A DNA stretch of 64,000 nucleotides, from contig CM058232.1 of assembly GCA_030180135.1 (NCBI GenBank), positions 58,921,330-58,985,329 on the forward strand, written 5' to 3'. Shown here piece by piece: positions 44,835 through 55,613 of the stretch. The notes below the pieces were generated by a model. That model did no database searches. It saw nothing but the letters and a program-made list of their open reading frames with translations, and was not told the origin of the DNA. The translations under genes were made by a program, and so were the position numbers. Numbering within the stretch: the first letter of the stretch is position 1; each line of letters starts with the position of its first letter. The DNA comes from Orychophragmus violaceus. Its lineage: Eukaryota; Streptophyta; Magnoliopsida; Brassicales; Brassicaceae.

Positions 44835-45326
44835 GAGTGTAATTGAACTCATTCTCGATATCATCAACATCATCCTCATCTTCATCTCCTTCAACAGGAG
44901 GACCAGGGCCGGCTCAACTATAGCATGGGCCCCTGGGCAAAATTTTTTTAAGATAAAAATATTCAATAGATATGAATAAACAAATAATATTTGGGCTCTT
45001 ATATAATATTTTTTTGCTAAAAGTAGGCCCTATTAGCAAGCTATTTTTAACCAGAGAATTTTGGGCCCTGGGGCCCACGCCCCTCTGCCCCACCCCTTAA
45101 GCCGGCACTGAGGAGGACTCCCTGCAACATTAAAAAAAATGGCCAGCAGATCAGAAATAAAGACTAAATAGAAAAGGAATGCATACAAAAAAGAAGAAGA
45201 AAAGGAATATTGACCCTTGAGTCGTATGTATCTAGTCTTGATTGCGGGCAGCACTGAGTTCCATCTTTCCTCTCGTACTCATAGCACGGGCAACACACAG
45301 GGAAGGCACATTCATTGCAAGCCACG
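44835..45326 (-). pseudogene. Cellulose synthase (CESA) RING/linker fragment
   Basis: First piece: VACNECAFPVCCPCYEYERK then DGTQCCPQ, the second half of the CESA N-terminal RING-type zinc finger, followed by a frame change and the remains of its next residues to about 45200. After an intron ending TTGCAG (45125) comes a second exon, split by a hAT MITE (44904-45110), reading VEGDEDEDDVDDIENEFNY, the acidic linker typical of CESA1-type proteins. The catalytic glycosyltransferase region and all membrane helices are absent. In the intact protein the zinc finger takes part in assembly of the plasma-membrane cellulose synthase complex. Confidence 0.8.
44904..45110. mobile_element. hAT-type MITE with 8-bp target duplication
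   Basis: 207 bp from CAGGGCCGGCTC to AAGCCGGCACTG, 11-bp terminal inverted repeats with one mismatch, flanked by AGGAGGAC at 44896-44903 and 45111-45118. Eight-base target duplications and CAGGGCCGG ends are hallmarks of hAT elements. It sits inside the cellulose synthase exon. Confidence 0.9.
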
Positions 45327-45329
45327 CCC

Positions 45330-45949
45330 TTTCTCATATTTGCAGTGGCACCTGGTCGGAGACCAAGATTCTTCTCTGCGTCAGAATAGATTTCGGTTAT
45401 ATTTTTTGCTTTCACCTTCACAAAAAGGATGTAAATAGAACATTAGAACTGCTAAAAAATTCTCAAACTTGTAACTTTTAAAACTCATACATAAGATTTT
45501 CAATGCCAGATACCTCTTCTCGCCTCAGAACCCAGCCATTGGAGCGCATGTCGATGATATTCTGAACCATGAATCTCAGACACAGTTCTAACTAAGGATT
45601 CTTCGACAGATCCTGTAGGCGTCGGAATATGCACCATTGATCCATTTTGACTTCGGATTTCCGTCAAATTGTTTGCCAATGGTTTTGAAGAAATGACAGA
45701 TAGCTTCAACATTTCCCGCTGCCGGACACACTTTCTCATCAGCTAAGCGCAAAATGATAAAAGGTTGATACGTATACTACCAAAACAAAAGATTTCTTAA
45801 GAAAATGTGTAAACTTATAGGAGTTAACCTGAACAATGTGATGAACAATCTTTTCTGGAACCATCTTCTACTTCAGAATTTCACCGATTAAACGGATATT
45901 TCCTAGAGTCTTGAACTTCAACAATTTTTCTGTCCCTATGCCCAAGCAT
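45330..45949 (-). pseudogene. eIF(iso)4G MIF4G-domain fragment with introns
   Basis: Exon a (45949-45829): IGTEKLLKFKTLGNIRLIGE then a TAG, then KMVPEKIVHHIVQ and a GT donor. Exon b (45742-45514): ADEKVCPA, NVEAI, KTIGKQFDGNPKSK, frame breaks, then QNIIDMRSNGWVLRREE and a GTA donor. Exon c (about 45415-45330): VKAKNITEIYSDAEKNLGLR, then PGATANMR, where the cellulose synthase part begins. This is the central HEAT-repeat domain that binds eIF4A in the plant cap-binding complex eIF(iso)4F. The order and splice borders are those of a gene copy, with at least one stop and frameshifts. Confidence 0.8.
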
Positions 45950-46248
45950 GATCTAAAGAGATCTAGATGAGCTAAATTTAATAAGTACTGGACTTTGAGA
46001 GCCAAGGATTCATAAAAGAATTACATCATTAGATCAAGAGTCTAAACTGAAATCCACCGACACCTTCTTTAACAGGAAAAAAAAAGATGCATTTGAAACT
46101 CACAGATCCGGCAATGATCATTAATCACAACAATTGAAAGTCTTGGAGCATAAAAGTTTCCATTTTTAAGACATTCAGACTAACCAACTACACTACAAAA
46201 GTGAAAGATCAAAACTTGAGTTTCCATAATCAAAATTTCGATGCAAAA

Positions 46249-47588
46249 TGAAGGATTATGTGTGTTCATTGGTGCAATTATCAGGTTACAACCTAGCACA
46301 TAATCAACTAGGATCTAGGTGATTTGCAGTTGAATCATAAACAGATCAGATTCATTACCTTATGATTGCAGCGGATTGATCAAAGGAATGAAGAGATCAC
46401 ATAGAGCTGATGATAACCGGCTCCTCCTAGGTATCCACACTCTTACAAGCTACTGGATCAGGCTGCTAGACCAAGTTGGAATCAACAGAGAGAGAGGAAG
46501 ACGGCTGAGGCTAAAAATCGCAGAGCCTTAGGGCTTAATGGCGCCTCCTCTTCCTTATATGGGCCCAAGGAATTAACCTAATGGCCTATTGGGATTTTGG
46601 GCCCAAGGCCCAAATCAGACAAAAAGACTGTATTTTGTCTGGCCCAATTCTCTGTACAAATACAGTAAATGCCTTGCATCTTACCGTATTAATTCCATTT
46701 TAACTTTCCCGTTAGCTATGGTGTGTGACCCTTTGGGATCATACAATACTGGTAATAAGTCCTAAACTTATAGATCAAGAGCGGACTCTAGCAAGTCATC
46801 ATGATCAAGCTTTCTCATCGATTTGTTATTTCTAGGTTTTCAAAGTTTCAATCAATTTTACTCATTAAAATCGATTCATCAAACTAATAAACAACCTAGT
46901 ATGATCCAAAAAGCAAAAACCTAACGACCTAGTCTCTGATACCACTGAAGGATTATGTGTGTTCATTGGTGTAATTATTAGGTTACAACCTAGCACATAA
47001 TCAACTAGGATCTAGGTGATTTGCAGTTGAATCATAAACAGATCAGATTCATTACCTTATGATTGCAGCGGATTGATCAAAGGAATGAAGAGATCACAGA
47101 GAGCTGATGATAACCGGCTCCTCCTAGGTATCCACACTCTTACAAGCTACTGGATCAGGCTGCTAGACCAAGTTGGAATCAACAGAGAGAGAGGAAGACG
47201 GCTGAGGCTAAAAATCGCAGAGCCTTAGGGCTTAATGGCGCCTCCTTTTCCTTATATGGGCCCAAGGAATTAACCTAATGGCCTATTGGGATTTTAGGCC
47301 CAAGGCCCAAATCAGACAAAAAGACTGTATTTTGTCTGGCCCAATTCTCTGTACAAATACAGTAAATGCCTTGCATCTTACCGTATTAATTCCATTTTAA
47401 CTTTCCCGTTAGCTATGGTGTGTGACCCTTTGGGATCATACAATACTGGTAATAAGTCCTAAACTTATAGATCAAGAGCGGACTCTAGCAAGTCATCATG
47501 ATCACCCAGTATTTATGACTTATATCTGATCTCGACACATATCATACTTTCTAGAGATAGTACGGTAGATTTCAGGACATTCCCAACA
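46249..47588 (-). mobile_element. Internally deleted copia-type element with both LTRs
   Basis: Flanked by target duplications CAAAA at 46244-46248 and 47589-47593. On the minus strand: complete 5' LTR (47588 to 46946, 643 bp, TGTTGGGAATG to CCTTCA), primer site (46944 to 46933), about 125 bp of leader, then a 3' LTR missing its first 84 bp (46807 to 46249). The leader joins the 3' LTR at ATGATCA, so one deletion removed all coding sequence. The LTRs differ by about six substitutions in 559 bp. It lies just upstream of the eIF(iso)4G piece. Confidence 0.9.
46933..46944 (-). other. Primer binding site of the deleted copia element
   Basis: The minus strand reads TGGTATCAGAGA, one mismatch from the tRNA-Met complement TGGTATCAGAGC, one base from the LTR end. 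Confidence 0.8.
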
Positions 47589-47823
47589 CAAAAGACATTA
47601 ATTAGTCACAGATCTGAAACAACATGCCTCAAGATTGAGAATCATCAAATCTGATAAAGTTCGAAAGACCAATTAAAGCAACAATTAAAGAATGTGACCA
47701 ACAGCGGATCACATTTGATTCAGTCCGCCATTACAAAACACAAGTAGAATACCATTGCTTGTATAATTTCCTGCAAAAGAAAAAATCAATAATTTCCTTA
47801 AGAAACAAACACTCGAGCACCAA

Positions 47824-48039
47824 CTAAGACGGAAACAAATCTGGAAACCAGAAAGGAAAAGAAAAAAACTGACTTGCGGGATGAAGAGGAGGCGGCAATG
47901 GAACTGGCTCGACGGGGGCTGAAAATCTGGAAATCTGATTGGTTAGACCAGTGAAGATCCGAAAATGCCAAAGCTCGCCGGCGTAGAAGAAAACGGTTCC
48001 TCCGTATCCATCTCCTGCACTTCCAGATTTTCCAGCCAT
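47824..48039 (-). other. Unrecognised short ORF
   Basis: A 71-codon frame (MAGKSGSAGDGYGGTVFFYA to FWFPDLFPS) with a proline-rich middle. An overlapping 130-codon frame (48190-47798) exists in another phase. I do not recognise either. The surrounding composition resembles 5' exon and UTR sequence of a plant gene on the minus strand. It could be a first exon of the chimeric locus downstream, but no join can be shown. Confidence 0.25.
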
Positions 48040-48451
48040 CTTTCTTCTTTTGAGATTTCAAAGTCTGATCTTCTCTCCCTGATTTCTTCAAAGGTTCTGT
48101 TTTCTTCAACTCCTTCAATATACAAATCAAAGTATCTGTAAAATTTAAATGTCTAACTATTCTCAACGACTCTGTCTTCCTCAGTTTCAAAATCCAAAAC
48201 TCAACAACTTAAAAACCATTCAGTATGAATGATCTCGGAAGAGATGGCAATTAAAATTAGTGACCAAAGAAAATGGCAATACTTCGAATCACAAAAACAA
48301 AGAATTAAAAATCCCAAAAACCAAAACCCGATCGAAAACTTTAGAGAAATCATAGATCCCAAGATCAAGCTATTGAAGAAAAAAACGATAGAAAATCTGT
48401 AGACTTTTTAGAACCCTAACAGACAAAAATCAAGAGACAAAATCTGTATAT

Positions 48452-48712
48452 CTATCCTTTCCTCTTCCGATGACCTGTAGACGTTCCCGATTCGCCTAAC
48501 TCGCTCGAGTAACTCATTTCCGATCTTCTACTAACCGTACCTTCTTCCTCCTCCACCGCCGCCGTAGCCTTATGAGCAGGATCGGGATTTGAATTTCTCG
48601 AACTCTCGTTAGCCTGAACCATTTTATCCCCACCTAATCGATCGTGATCGGCGATTTTATCGACAGATGTCGTCGAGTTAGACTCGTTCATCGACCGGTG
48701 GTCAGACTCCAT
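48452..48712 (-). other. Unrecognised hydrophilic ORF, possible first exon
   Basis: 86 codons, MESDHRSMNESNSTTSVDKI to GTSTGHRKRKG: hydrophilic, Ser/Glu-rich, with a basic end. Codon composition and an upstream MITE look like the start of a real plant gene or a remnant of one. No domain is recognised. The Harbinger-like MITE ends 15 bp upstream of the ATG. Confidence 0.35.
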
Positions 48713-48726
48713 CGTTTCAGGGTTTA

Positions 48727-49080
48727 GACCATCTCTAATGTATTTCTCTATTTTTATCTCTAAAATAGAGAAACTCTATAAAAGAGGTGGGTTTTGCTCC
48801 AATGTATTCCTCTATATTTTCCTCTAAAAAGGAATATTCTCTCTAATATTCTTTTTTATTTTACTAATAACACTTTTTATTTATAAAAGTTACAATTTAG
48901 CTCATTTATTTTATTTTTACAATTATAAAATTATAATATTATTTAAATTATAAAAGAATATTAGAGAGAATATTCCCTTTTAGAGGAAAATATAGAGGAA
49001 TACATTGGAGAAAAACCCACCTCTATTATAGAGTTCCTCTATAATAGAGGCAAATATAGAGAAATACATTGGAGATGGTC
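48727..49080. mobile_element. PIF/Harbinger-like (Tourist) MITE
   Basis: 354 bp with terminal inverted repeats GACCATCTCTAATGTATTTC and its near-complement at the right end (GAAATACATTGGAGATGGTC). The flanking TTA at 48724-48726 and 49081-49083 is the 3-bp target duplication of this superfamily. The interior is AT-rich and can fold on itself (TATAGAGGAATACATTGGAG and partner). Confidence 0.85.
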
Positions 49081-49083
49081 TTA

Positions 49084-49168
49084 GAGGTGAAAATAGAGGT
49101 GGGTTGGAGTAGATTTGTCTCTAAAATTGAGTTTAGAGGCAAATATAGAGGTGGGTTGGAGATGCCCT
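49084..49168. mobile_element. Remnant end of a second, related MITE
   Basis: The stretch ends ATAGAGGTGGGTTGGAGATGCCC followed by TTA, a terminal repeat of the same style but a different family. Its partner end is not present on the left, so it is either truncated or was broken by the first MITE. Confidence 0.45.
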
Positions 49169-49171
49169 TAG

Positions 49172-52100
49172 CCTCGTCGGCTATCTAACTGCCTTATCGT
49201 CGTTTTCGAGAGAAAGGGAGGAGACAGTTTCGAGAGAGATGAAAAAAAGGTGGAATAGTCATCAAAAAAGTTTTGAGAGTAGACATCAAAATTGCTTGAC
49301 ACGTCAGCATAATCTTGATTTTTGATTGGAAGAGGGGAGATAGTTTTCAGAGTTTCTCTCACATGCCTTCTCAATTATATTAATTAGATGAAATGTTCAA
49401 TTTCAACATAAACACTCATTTATAACTTCAAAAATGCATTGATTAGTTATATTTGAGAGCATAATGAACAAAAAAACATTTAATATTACATATGTTACAA
49501 TTTCTACCAAAATACTATTTTTCATCCGGTAAATCATATACGGAACCTCCAAGATTATCAAAATGTTGTTGATAAATATTCAGATCAAATGAAGATTGTT
49601 GTTTCTATTGGTTCTTTTGGAGTGAGCCAATCCTCAAATTTGAGATTTTGTGGTTTCTCACCATATATGATTCATACCGAAAAAATATACATAATCCTAC
49701 AAAATATATTAAACATAGCATTTCCAAATGATCTTAATCAAACATAGCGAGATGAAGAGGTTGGTGTGAAATGTTATTACCAGTTTTATGATGGTTTGAA
49801 ATATTAAATTTTGATTTAGAGAATCTTTCTACATACCTAATTTGTTGTTTGCGTATATATGTACTTATTATGTTAAGGAAATTTAATAAAATTGGGTGAG
49901 AGGAACATTGAATATTCTTCTTGTCTTTAATTTAATGAGTAAACAATAAGCACAAGCATACCAAATGAAACGCAAAACAAGATTTGAGGGAGGCTACAAC
50001 ATAAATGTCCCGCCAAAACAGAGGAACTCTGCAAAACCTGCGAGAGAACAAAAGACAAAACTAGTATACGGTGCAAGGGCTCATAGGCTACAACAAAACA
50101 AAATACAAACCAGTTTACTGTTTTAGTGATATTTAACCATGATATTTAACCATGATTAACTGATTTCATTGGGTTTCAAAGACACACACACACTCCACGT
50201 AACAATACATTTCTCTCTTTCTCTCTGTTTTGATGTGGCGCTCGAGGAAAATTATTAAAATCCTCATCTCATGTAACCGTCTTTAATTTAACTTCGTTGT
50301 TTGGTGAGGAAAAATTATTTCGTCGTAATAATCATCCCGCTCACTAACTTTTCTCCCATTTTCATTCTCTTTGAAACAGAACCAAAGTACAATGGTCCAT
50401 TACAACTACAAAGCAGAAACACAACCTAACAGAGACTAAACCGCATGACACTTCAGAGTTAAGATTTCCCACGTCTATCCATACTATGTGCTTGGAGATG
50501 GACCATAATGGAGTTACATTTTGGTCGACCAGAGTGTAAGTGAAAAATATTTAACAGAGCTTTCGACATGCAAGACTGCATGTTCTGATTATATATCTTG
50601 AAGCTTTTACTTATGCAGGGAAGCAAGATCGAAATGGTATTTTATCCATGACAAGTAAATGACTTCTCTGGACTAATGAAACATGAAGTAAAGTGGATTG
50701 AGATCTCTGGAGTTAGGGTGATCCGAGCAGATTCAGGTTTTTGTCCAACAAAGTCTCCCCAGTGACTTGAAACCACCAAAGACACTGGGATCAAACTTAT
50801 CGAGCCTTTAGACACCAAGCACTACATGGAATTTATTAGTTTCCTCCAAATCCATGACATCAAAACAAATAGAGATTCCTATAGGTAAAAACTATCAAAA
50901 GTTTCATCTTTTCTTACCTTGAAATTCTAAATAACAAAAATATGCACACATACCTTGTGTAGACACCATGGGGGTGGTCTCGATCATCTGCCCCCTTGAA
51001 CTCGATTCCCTAAACTCTGCAAGGACAAAGAAAGTGTTCCACCTCAGAGACGGTATGTAAGTGTTTTCGGTTATGTGGTAGTTAACACCATGACAAGAAA
51101 ATTTGATTAAAGTGTGTGGCATTCGATAATAAGAACAATTGATTAGGATAGTTTTCATTAACTTTTTTATTCAAAATAGGAACAATAAGTTAAAGTGTGT
51201 GGCTTATGGAAAATACACGGTTGACTTCTGGCCTGGGTTTTTAAAGACTAAGCCTCCAAAAGTGATCGTGATGCTCAAGATGTGGAGGAACTTTCAGACA
51301 TGAAGTAACTGTTTTAATAATTTTCATTAGTTTATATATAATAATTTAGGAAAGTTTGCTAAAGTACTTACTTTATATAGATGATCTTGATGAGATATGG
51401 GTTGAGACAGTGAAAGGCTTATCGGACTAGAGCCCCGTGACCCGGATGTTGCCGGAAACAGTGATGTTGTCCCTATCTAAACCACATGCATGTTTAATTT
51501 AGTGTTTGTTACTTAAGAACCTTTCAGTTTTAATATGCTTAAAGAACCTTACTTAAGAACATTACTTTTTATTATGCTTTCATGTTTAATATTTTCATTT
51601 AATAACGGTAATTAGTAGCCATATTTTAGTAGGATAGTGATTACTATATAGTAACATATCTTGTAGATATCATTTTTCCAAAAAAATATATCTAATATAT
51701 GATTAGAACATAACAATATATAATATGATTAGAACAAAGTAACCAAGTTTAGTTGTTATTGATTTTGTAGAGTATATTAAAATCTTATGTGGTTAGGACA
51801 TGGCTACATTACATTTTTACTAGTTACAATTTCAGTCAAAATTACTCATTACACTTAACTTTCAAAAAACATATTGCATATTTATCAGATTCTTAAAAGC
51901 ATACATACCCACACAAAATTTCAAAATACCTTGTATATACATGAGAAAAAACACAAATTCATCATTTCATATGAAAATAAAATAATCATCTTATAAGACC
52001 CGCCAAACCAAAACAACTTATCACGCCTAAACCAAATATTTTGGTAAATTATTATAAACTGATAGAAATACCCTAACCATGATAACCTCTCTCAGATTCA

Positions 52101-52296
52101 GACAGTCTTCTCCTTTCTGCTGTCGTGTTATTCATCCACTGCGACAAGGAATCAGTCTGAGGTATTTCTTCTCATTTTAAACCCCATTTCTGTCTAAAAG
52201 TCTTCAATAGTTAGATTTACATTTTTGGTGGATTTACAATTAAGTGCATGTCGTTGTTATCAAGTCTGATTGATTTCGTGGTCATTTTTGTGAAGT
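49172..52296. other. Intergenic region, no gene seen
   Basis: AT-rich with scattered short frames, none convincing. A 16-bp phrase ATATTTAACCATGATA is repeated in tandem near 50130-50155. The frame at about 51207-51305 (YTVDFWPGFLKTKPPKV) and the one at 51158-50904 (minus) have no recognised relatives. Sequence just before 52297 looks like a 5' leader. Confidence 0.35.
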
Positions 52297-53174
52297 TTCC
52301 TTCAAGCCTATACTTCCCGAATGTTTTTCGGTGTGGTATGTAATCTTAGTGATTCCTCTCTCTTTACTCCATATTTAATGCTTACTTCTTCTTAGTTGAA
52401 TTTTTTGGCTGTTGCATACTTCCCAAAATAGTTCAACAAAGACCACATAGATGGAAAAACAAATCTTACAGCTGGTGAGCTCACTTCAGATGCGTGTAAC
52501 CTGAAATTTTCTGTGAAACGTGTTGGTGACAGAATAACTGAAAGCTGGAAAGAGTGTGGCGAGGGACACGATTTCCAAGTCGGAGACGTTTTAATATTCG
52601 AGTACTTTGGAGGTTTAAATTTTTATGTACATGCATTTGGACCCAGATGCTGTGAACTCCATTGGGTCAAGACTCTAACAGAAAATCGGCAGGAGGACAT
52701 GAGTAAGTTATCATATACTGTATTCCAAGACTAATAGTTTTTTTTTCTTTTGATTTTAGTACTATATAAAGTTTGGATGATTTGTTGCAAGATTGAAGAG
52801 AACTTTGTAACACTAAATGTCACAACTGAGAGTATTAAGAGTAGCATAATTGTAATAAACTTTTTTTTGCTTATGGTTTCTGATTGTAACCCCAGAGTTT
52901 GTTTGTGCAATTTCTTCCCCAGTCATTCAACAAGGCCAATGAATTAGAAAAGACTGCGGGAAAGACCATATATATGGTGAATGAGGGTGGAGTGAAATGG
53001 TCTGTCAAACTGGTGATGACTGTTGAAAGTAGGATGCGGCTACTGCGTTTAACTGGTGGTTTGAGATCAATCCTCAAGGTGAACAAAATCAAGGCTAACA
53101 ACACTATTGTGCTGAAGCTACTTTGGGAAAACGCCACAACTTCACTCTTCAAGCTCTGCTCCAATAAATCTTGA
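52297..53174 (+). CDS. REM-type B3 domain protein, probably damaged
   Basis: Two B3 DNA-binding domains are visible. The first (exon about 52433-52702) reads FNKDHIDGKTNLTAGELTSD, then ITESWKECGEGHDFQVGDVL, FEYFGGLNFYVHAFGPRCCE, and ends at a GTAAGT donor (52703). The second (about 52896-53174) reads LFVQFLPQSFNKANELEK, GGVKWSVKLVM and ANNTIVLKLLWE, to a TGA. A possible first exon at 52297-52335 (FKPILPE) resembles the start of REM proteins. REM factors are nuclear DNA-binding proteins, many expressed in reproductive meristems. The exon 2 to 3 junction does not keep frame with the most obvious splice sites, and the N-terminal exon is short, so this may be a pseudogene or have non-obvious splicing. 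It is the best candidate for a host gene in the window. Confidence 0.6.
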
Positions 53175-53230
53175 TTTGATTTCCTTTTGCTACTTAGTCT
53201 AATACTATGCCTTTTTGAAAAACATGAATG

Positions 53231-53550
53231 TTTGAAATGAAATAATAATGTCGGCGGCTACAAAAGGTATAATGTTGGGTTTTATGGGTCTATTTGATGA
53301 AATATAAAAATTCATTAGTTTCCCAATCGAGAAGACGATAAATTACACCGACAAATATAATAAGCATATTATTACTAGGGTCCTTCATCATGATGTTCAT
53401 CGTCATCTTCATCCTCATCATTAGAAGAAGATAAATTACACATAAATTCATCTTCTGGTTCCGCATCCCCGACCTCGTAATAAAGATGTATTGGGTTTCC
53501 TCCTTGTACAAAATTATCAGTAACGAGATCTTCGATTCTAGTTATCAATA
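53231..53550 (-). pseudogene. CACTA TNP2 C-terminal end (left piece)
   Basis: The minus strand reads IEDLVTDNFVQGGNPIHLYY, then an acidic tail EDEDDDEHHDEGP and a stop, the usual end of a TNP2-type transposase. It continues the reading of 62399-61962 on the other side of element 3; the target site of element 3 (CAATA/CATTA) lies between. Confidence 0.55.
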
Positions 53551-54744
53551 TGATATATCATGGTTTTTACCGGTTTTATGCCATGATATAGTTGTATTTT
53601 TAGTGTCTTTTGTGTTCTTTTAGAGTCTTTTACAGGTTTAATCAGGTTTGGAGCTAATGTGGAGATTTTGGAGTATTTTGGGAGTTTTGGAGCATTTTGG
53701 CCGGGAGTTTAACTCACTGTCCGATTTGATGATCATGCATCGATCGACACACCTTTGGTGTCGATCGACACACTAGCGAGATGGGCCGAAATACGGCGGT
53801 TAATGAAGTTATGAAGATTTGCAGAAAAGCCCAGAAAAGTTCCAGTATTTACACAGAAACCCCAGCCGAGATTGTGCCTATATATTTAGGATTTTGGTGT
53901 TTATTTTAGATACGCTTTCATACTTAGAGCTAAGAGATTTTTAGAGCTTTTGGGGCTGATCTAATCTTGTACTTCATCTATTTTGGAGAAGATTTCGAAC
54001 CCCTTTATCTATTTAATTTCTTATATGCAATCTATTATTTCTATGATTTCTGTTTCATTAATCATGTCTGAGTAGATTGATAGTTAGGTTTAGGGTTTCT
54101 CATAAAGGATTTCATGACTTGCTAGACTTGTTTAATTCAGTTAAGGATTCACATGAATAGTATGTTCTTCAAACTAAATTGTGCTTAATGCTAGTTCTAA
54201 CCTGATCAATTAGAATCTAGATCTTAGGTTGCTAAATACGACACGAGAGTGTGGTTTAGAATCTGAACTATTTAGGTTGAGCAATTAAATTATTCGCAAA
54301 GAGATTTGGCTTAGTTTAATTGTGAACATATCGAACTTGAAATTAATGCTGGTTTAATCTGTTAGTAATTGCAAAGAGATTTGGATTACTGCACTTAGAC
54401 TTAGAGGATTTTCGCAAAGAGATTTGGTTAATTCTAATTCCGTGATTTGAGTTCTAGAACTGAGTTTAATTTGATCCTGACTGATTAACTTGTCTACTTG
54501 TCTGATTTCCTGAGAATTCCCTAGACTTAGCGCTTTTAGTTTATTGCTTTCAAAACAAATTCCTGCTACTGATTTACTTTATTGCCTTGCTTTTATTTCA
54601 TTCACCACTTGCTTTATTCTTAGTATTAATCTCTACGGTTCTGATCTATCGAGACCAGAGTCTCTGTGGATTCGATACCCTATATACTACATTAACATTA
54701 CTGTGCACTTGCAGTTAGTATAGGGATTAAAACTCGACCTATCA
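53551..54744 (+). repeat. 5' LTR of element 3
   Basis: From TGATATATCATGG to CGACCTATCA. It has a dyad pair at 53741-53767, a TATA box CTATATATTTAGG at 53878-53890, and several GCAAAGAGATTTGG phrases (54297, 54372, 54415) in the downstream part. Confidence 0.93.
53741..53767 (+). promoter_or_regulatory. U3 dyad pair of element 3
   Basis: CGATCG cores at 53741 and 53762, 21 bp apart, with inner arms ACAC and GTGT forming an inverted repeat. It starts 190 bp from the LTR start and ends about 110 bp before the TATA box. The 3' LTR copy is at 60958 and 60979. Confidence 0.7.
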
Positions 54745-54750
54745 AGTTTT

Positions 54751-54767
54751 TGGCGCCGTTGCCGGGG
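54751..54767 (+). other. Primer binding site of element 3 (tRNA-Asp)
   Basis: TGGCGCCGTTGCCGGGG is a full 17-base complement of the plant tRNA-Asp 3' end, longer than in elements 1 and 2. Confidence 0.92.
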
Positions 54768-54897
54768 ACTCTAGAGTCTTCGATAGGACCGAACTTAAGG
54801 TTTTTACTAGGAATTTTTTTTTTTTCGTTTTTTATTTTATTTTACTAAACTTTTTCTCTGTTTTCTCTCTGTCGCAGGTACCGATTTCGCCTTGCGT

Positions 54898-54975
54898 CGA
54901 TCGTTGCACCTCTTGTGTCGATCGTCACTAAGCGATTTGAGATTGAATCGATCGTTGCACTGATAGCATTGATCG
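54898..54975 (+). promoter_or_regulatory. Two dyad pairs in the leader of element 3
   Basis: Cores lie at 54898 and 54919 (21 bp apart) and at 54949 and 54970 (21 bp; the second is TGATCG). They lie just before the gag start, after a GTCGCAG acceptor-like site at 54872-54878. Confidence 0.6.
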
Positions 54976-54999
54976 TTGCTTGACGATTACAGACAGTTT

Positions 55000-55521
55000 A
55001 TGCAGAAGCGTGAAACTCGAAGTAATCCGAACTCGAACCCAATCAATCTCGATCTTGAAGAACTTGGACGTCTAGAGAGGGCTAATAGAAGAGAAAGAAG
55101 AGAAAGAATGGTAGTACAGAGGCTGATTCTAGTACGCGATGCTCAAGGTACTCTGAGGGACCAAGATAACAACCCGTACAATTCTGCTTGGCAAAGGGTT
55201 GATGCTGAAGGGAATGTCATCCCTGATCCTCCTGAGCCACCGCAACAGGAGCAGAACCAGGGTCAAGGACAGGCCCGAGGTAGAGAGATGGTTGTACATG
55301 AGAGGACCTTAGCTGACTACAACAGACCGGATGAGTTTCATGCAAACCGGTCAGCTTTGGTGATTCCTGGCTTTGAGAGGAATGATTTTGAGATCAAGAC
55401 TATCTACTACTCGCTGATGAGACAGAATGCATTCCATGGTCACCCCACAGAGCAGCCTATGGATCACATTGATTCGTTTGAGGACATAGTCACTGGCATG
55501 AAGTATGATGGAGTTTGCTAG
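55000..55521 (+). pseudogene. Gag N-terminal part of element 3, truncated
   Basis: From ATG 55000 (MQKRETRSNPN) to a TAG at 55519. It contains the Athila-type FHGHPTEQPMDHIDSFEDIV core start. Just after the stop the gag core is lost: the sequence DYLFLKLF is followed, near 55550, by the distal linker (SSYQTPPAPTAHESRME) without the central gag domain. Gag would form the particle; this copy lacks most of the core. Confidence 0.8.
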
Positions 55522-55613
55522 GATTACTTGTTCCTTAAACTCTTTCCGCACAGAGAACATATGGATCTTCATCCTATCAGACTCCTCCTGCACCTACAGC
55601 TCATGAGAGTAGG

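Larger units (their letters stand above)
44521..46000 (-). pseudogene. Chimeric pseudogene: eIF(iso)4G + cellulose synthase + CRM pieces
   Basis: On the minus strand three unrelated genes follow one another in the same orientation: eIF(iso)4G MIF4G exons (45949-45330), cellulose synthase RING and linker exons (45326-44835), then a CRM-domain exon (44792-44620). Introns with recognisable borders remain, so the pieces were joined as genomic DNA and not by reverse transcription. The eIF(iso)4G to cellulose synthase join at about 45326-45335 falls inside one open frame (ATANMRKG then VACNECAFP). Such mosaics are typical of Helitron or Pack-MULE capture. Internal stops, frameshifts and a hAT MITE make a functional protein unlikely. 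Confidence 0.75.

Noticed and set aside
46249..47588. Simple tandem duplication of a genomic segment
   Set aside because: TG...CA ends, a primer site between the copies and CAAAA target duplications on both outer sides show an LTR element with an internal deletion.
50904..51158. 84-codon minus ORF in the intergenic region
   Set aside because: No recognised domain and no splice or promoter context; could not be supported as a gene.
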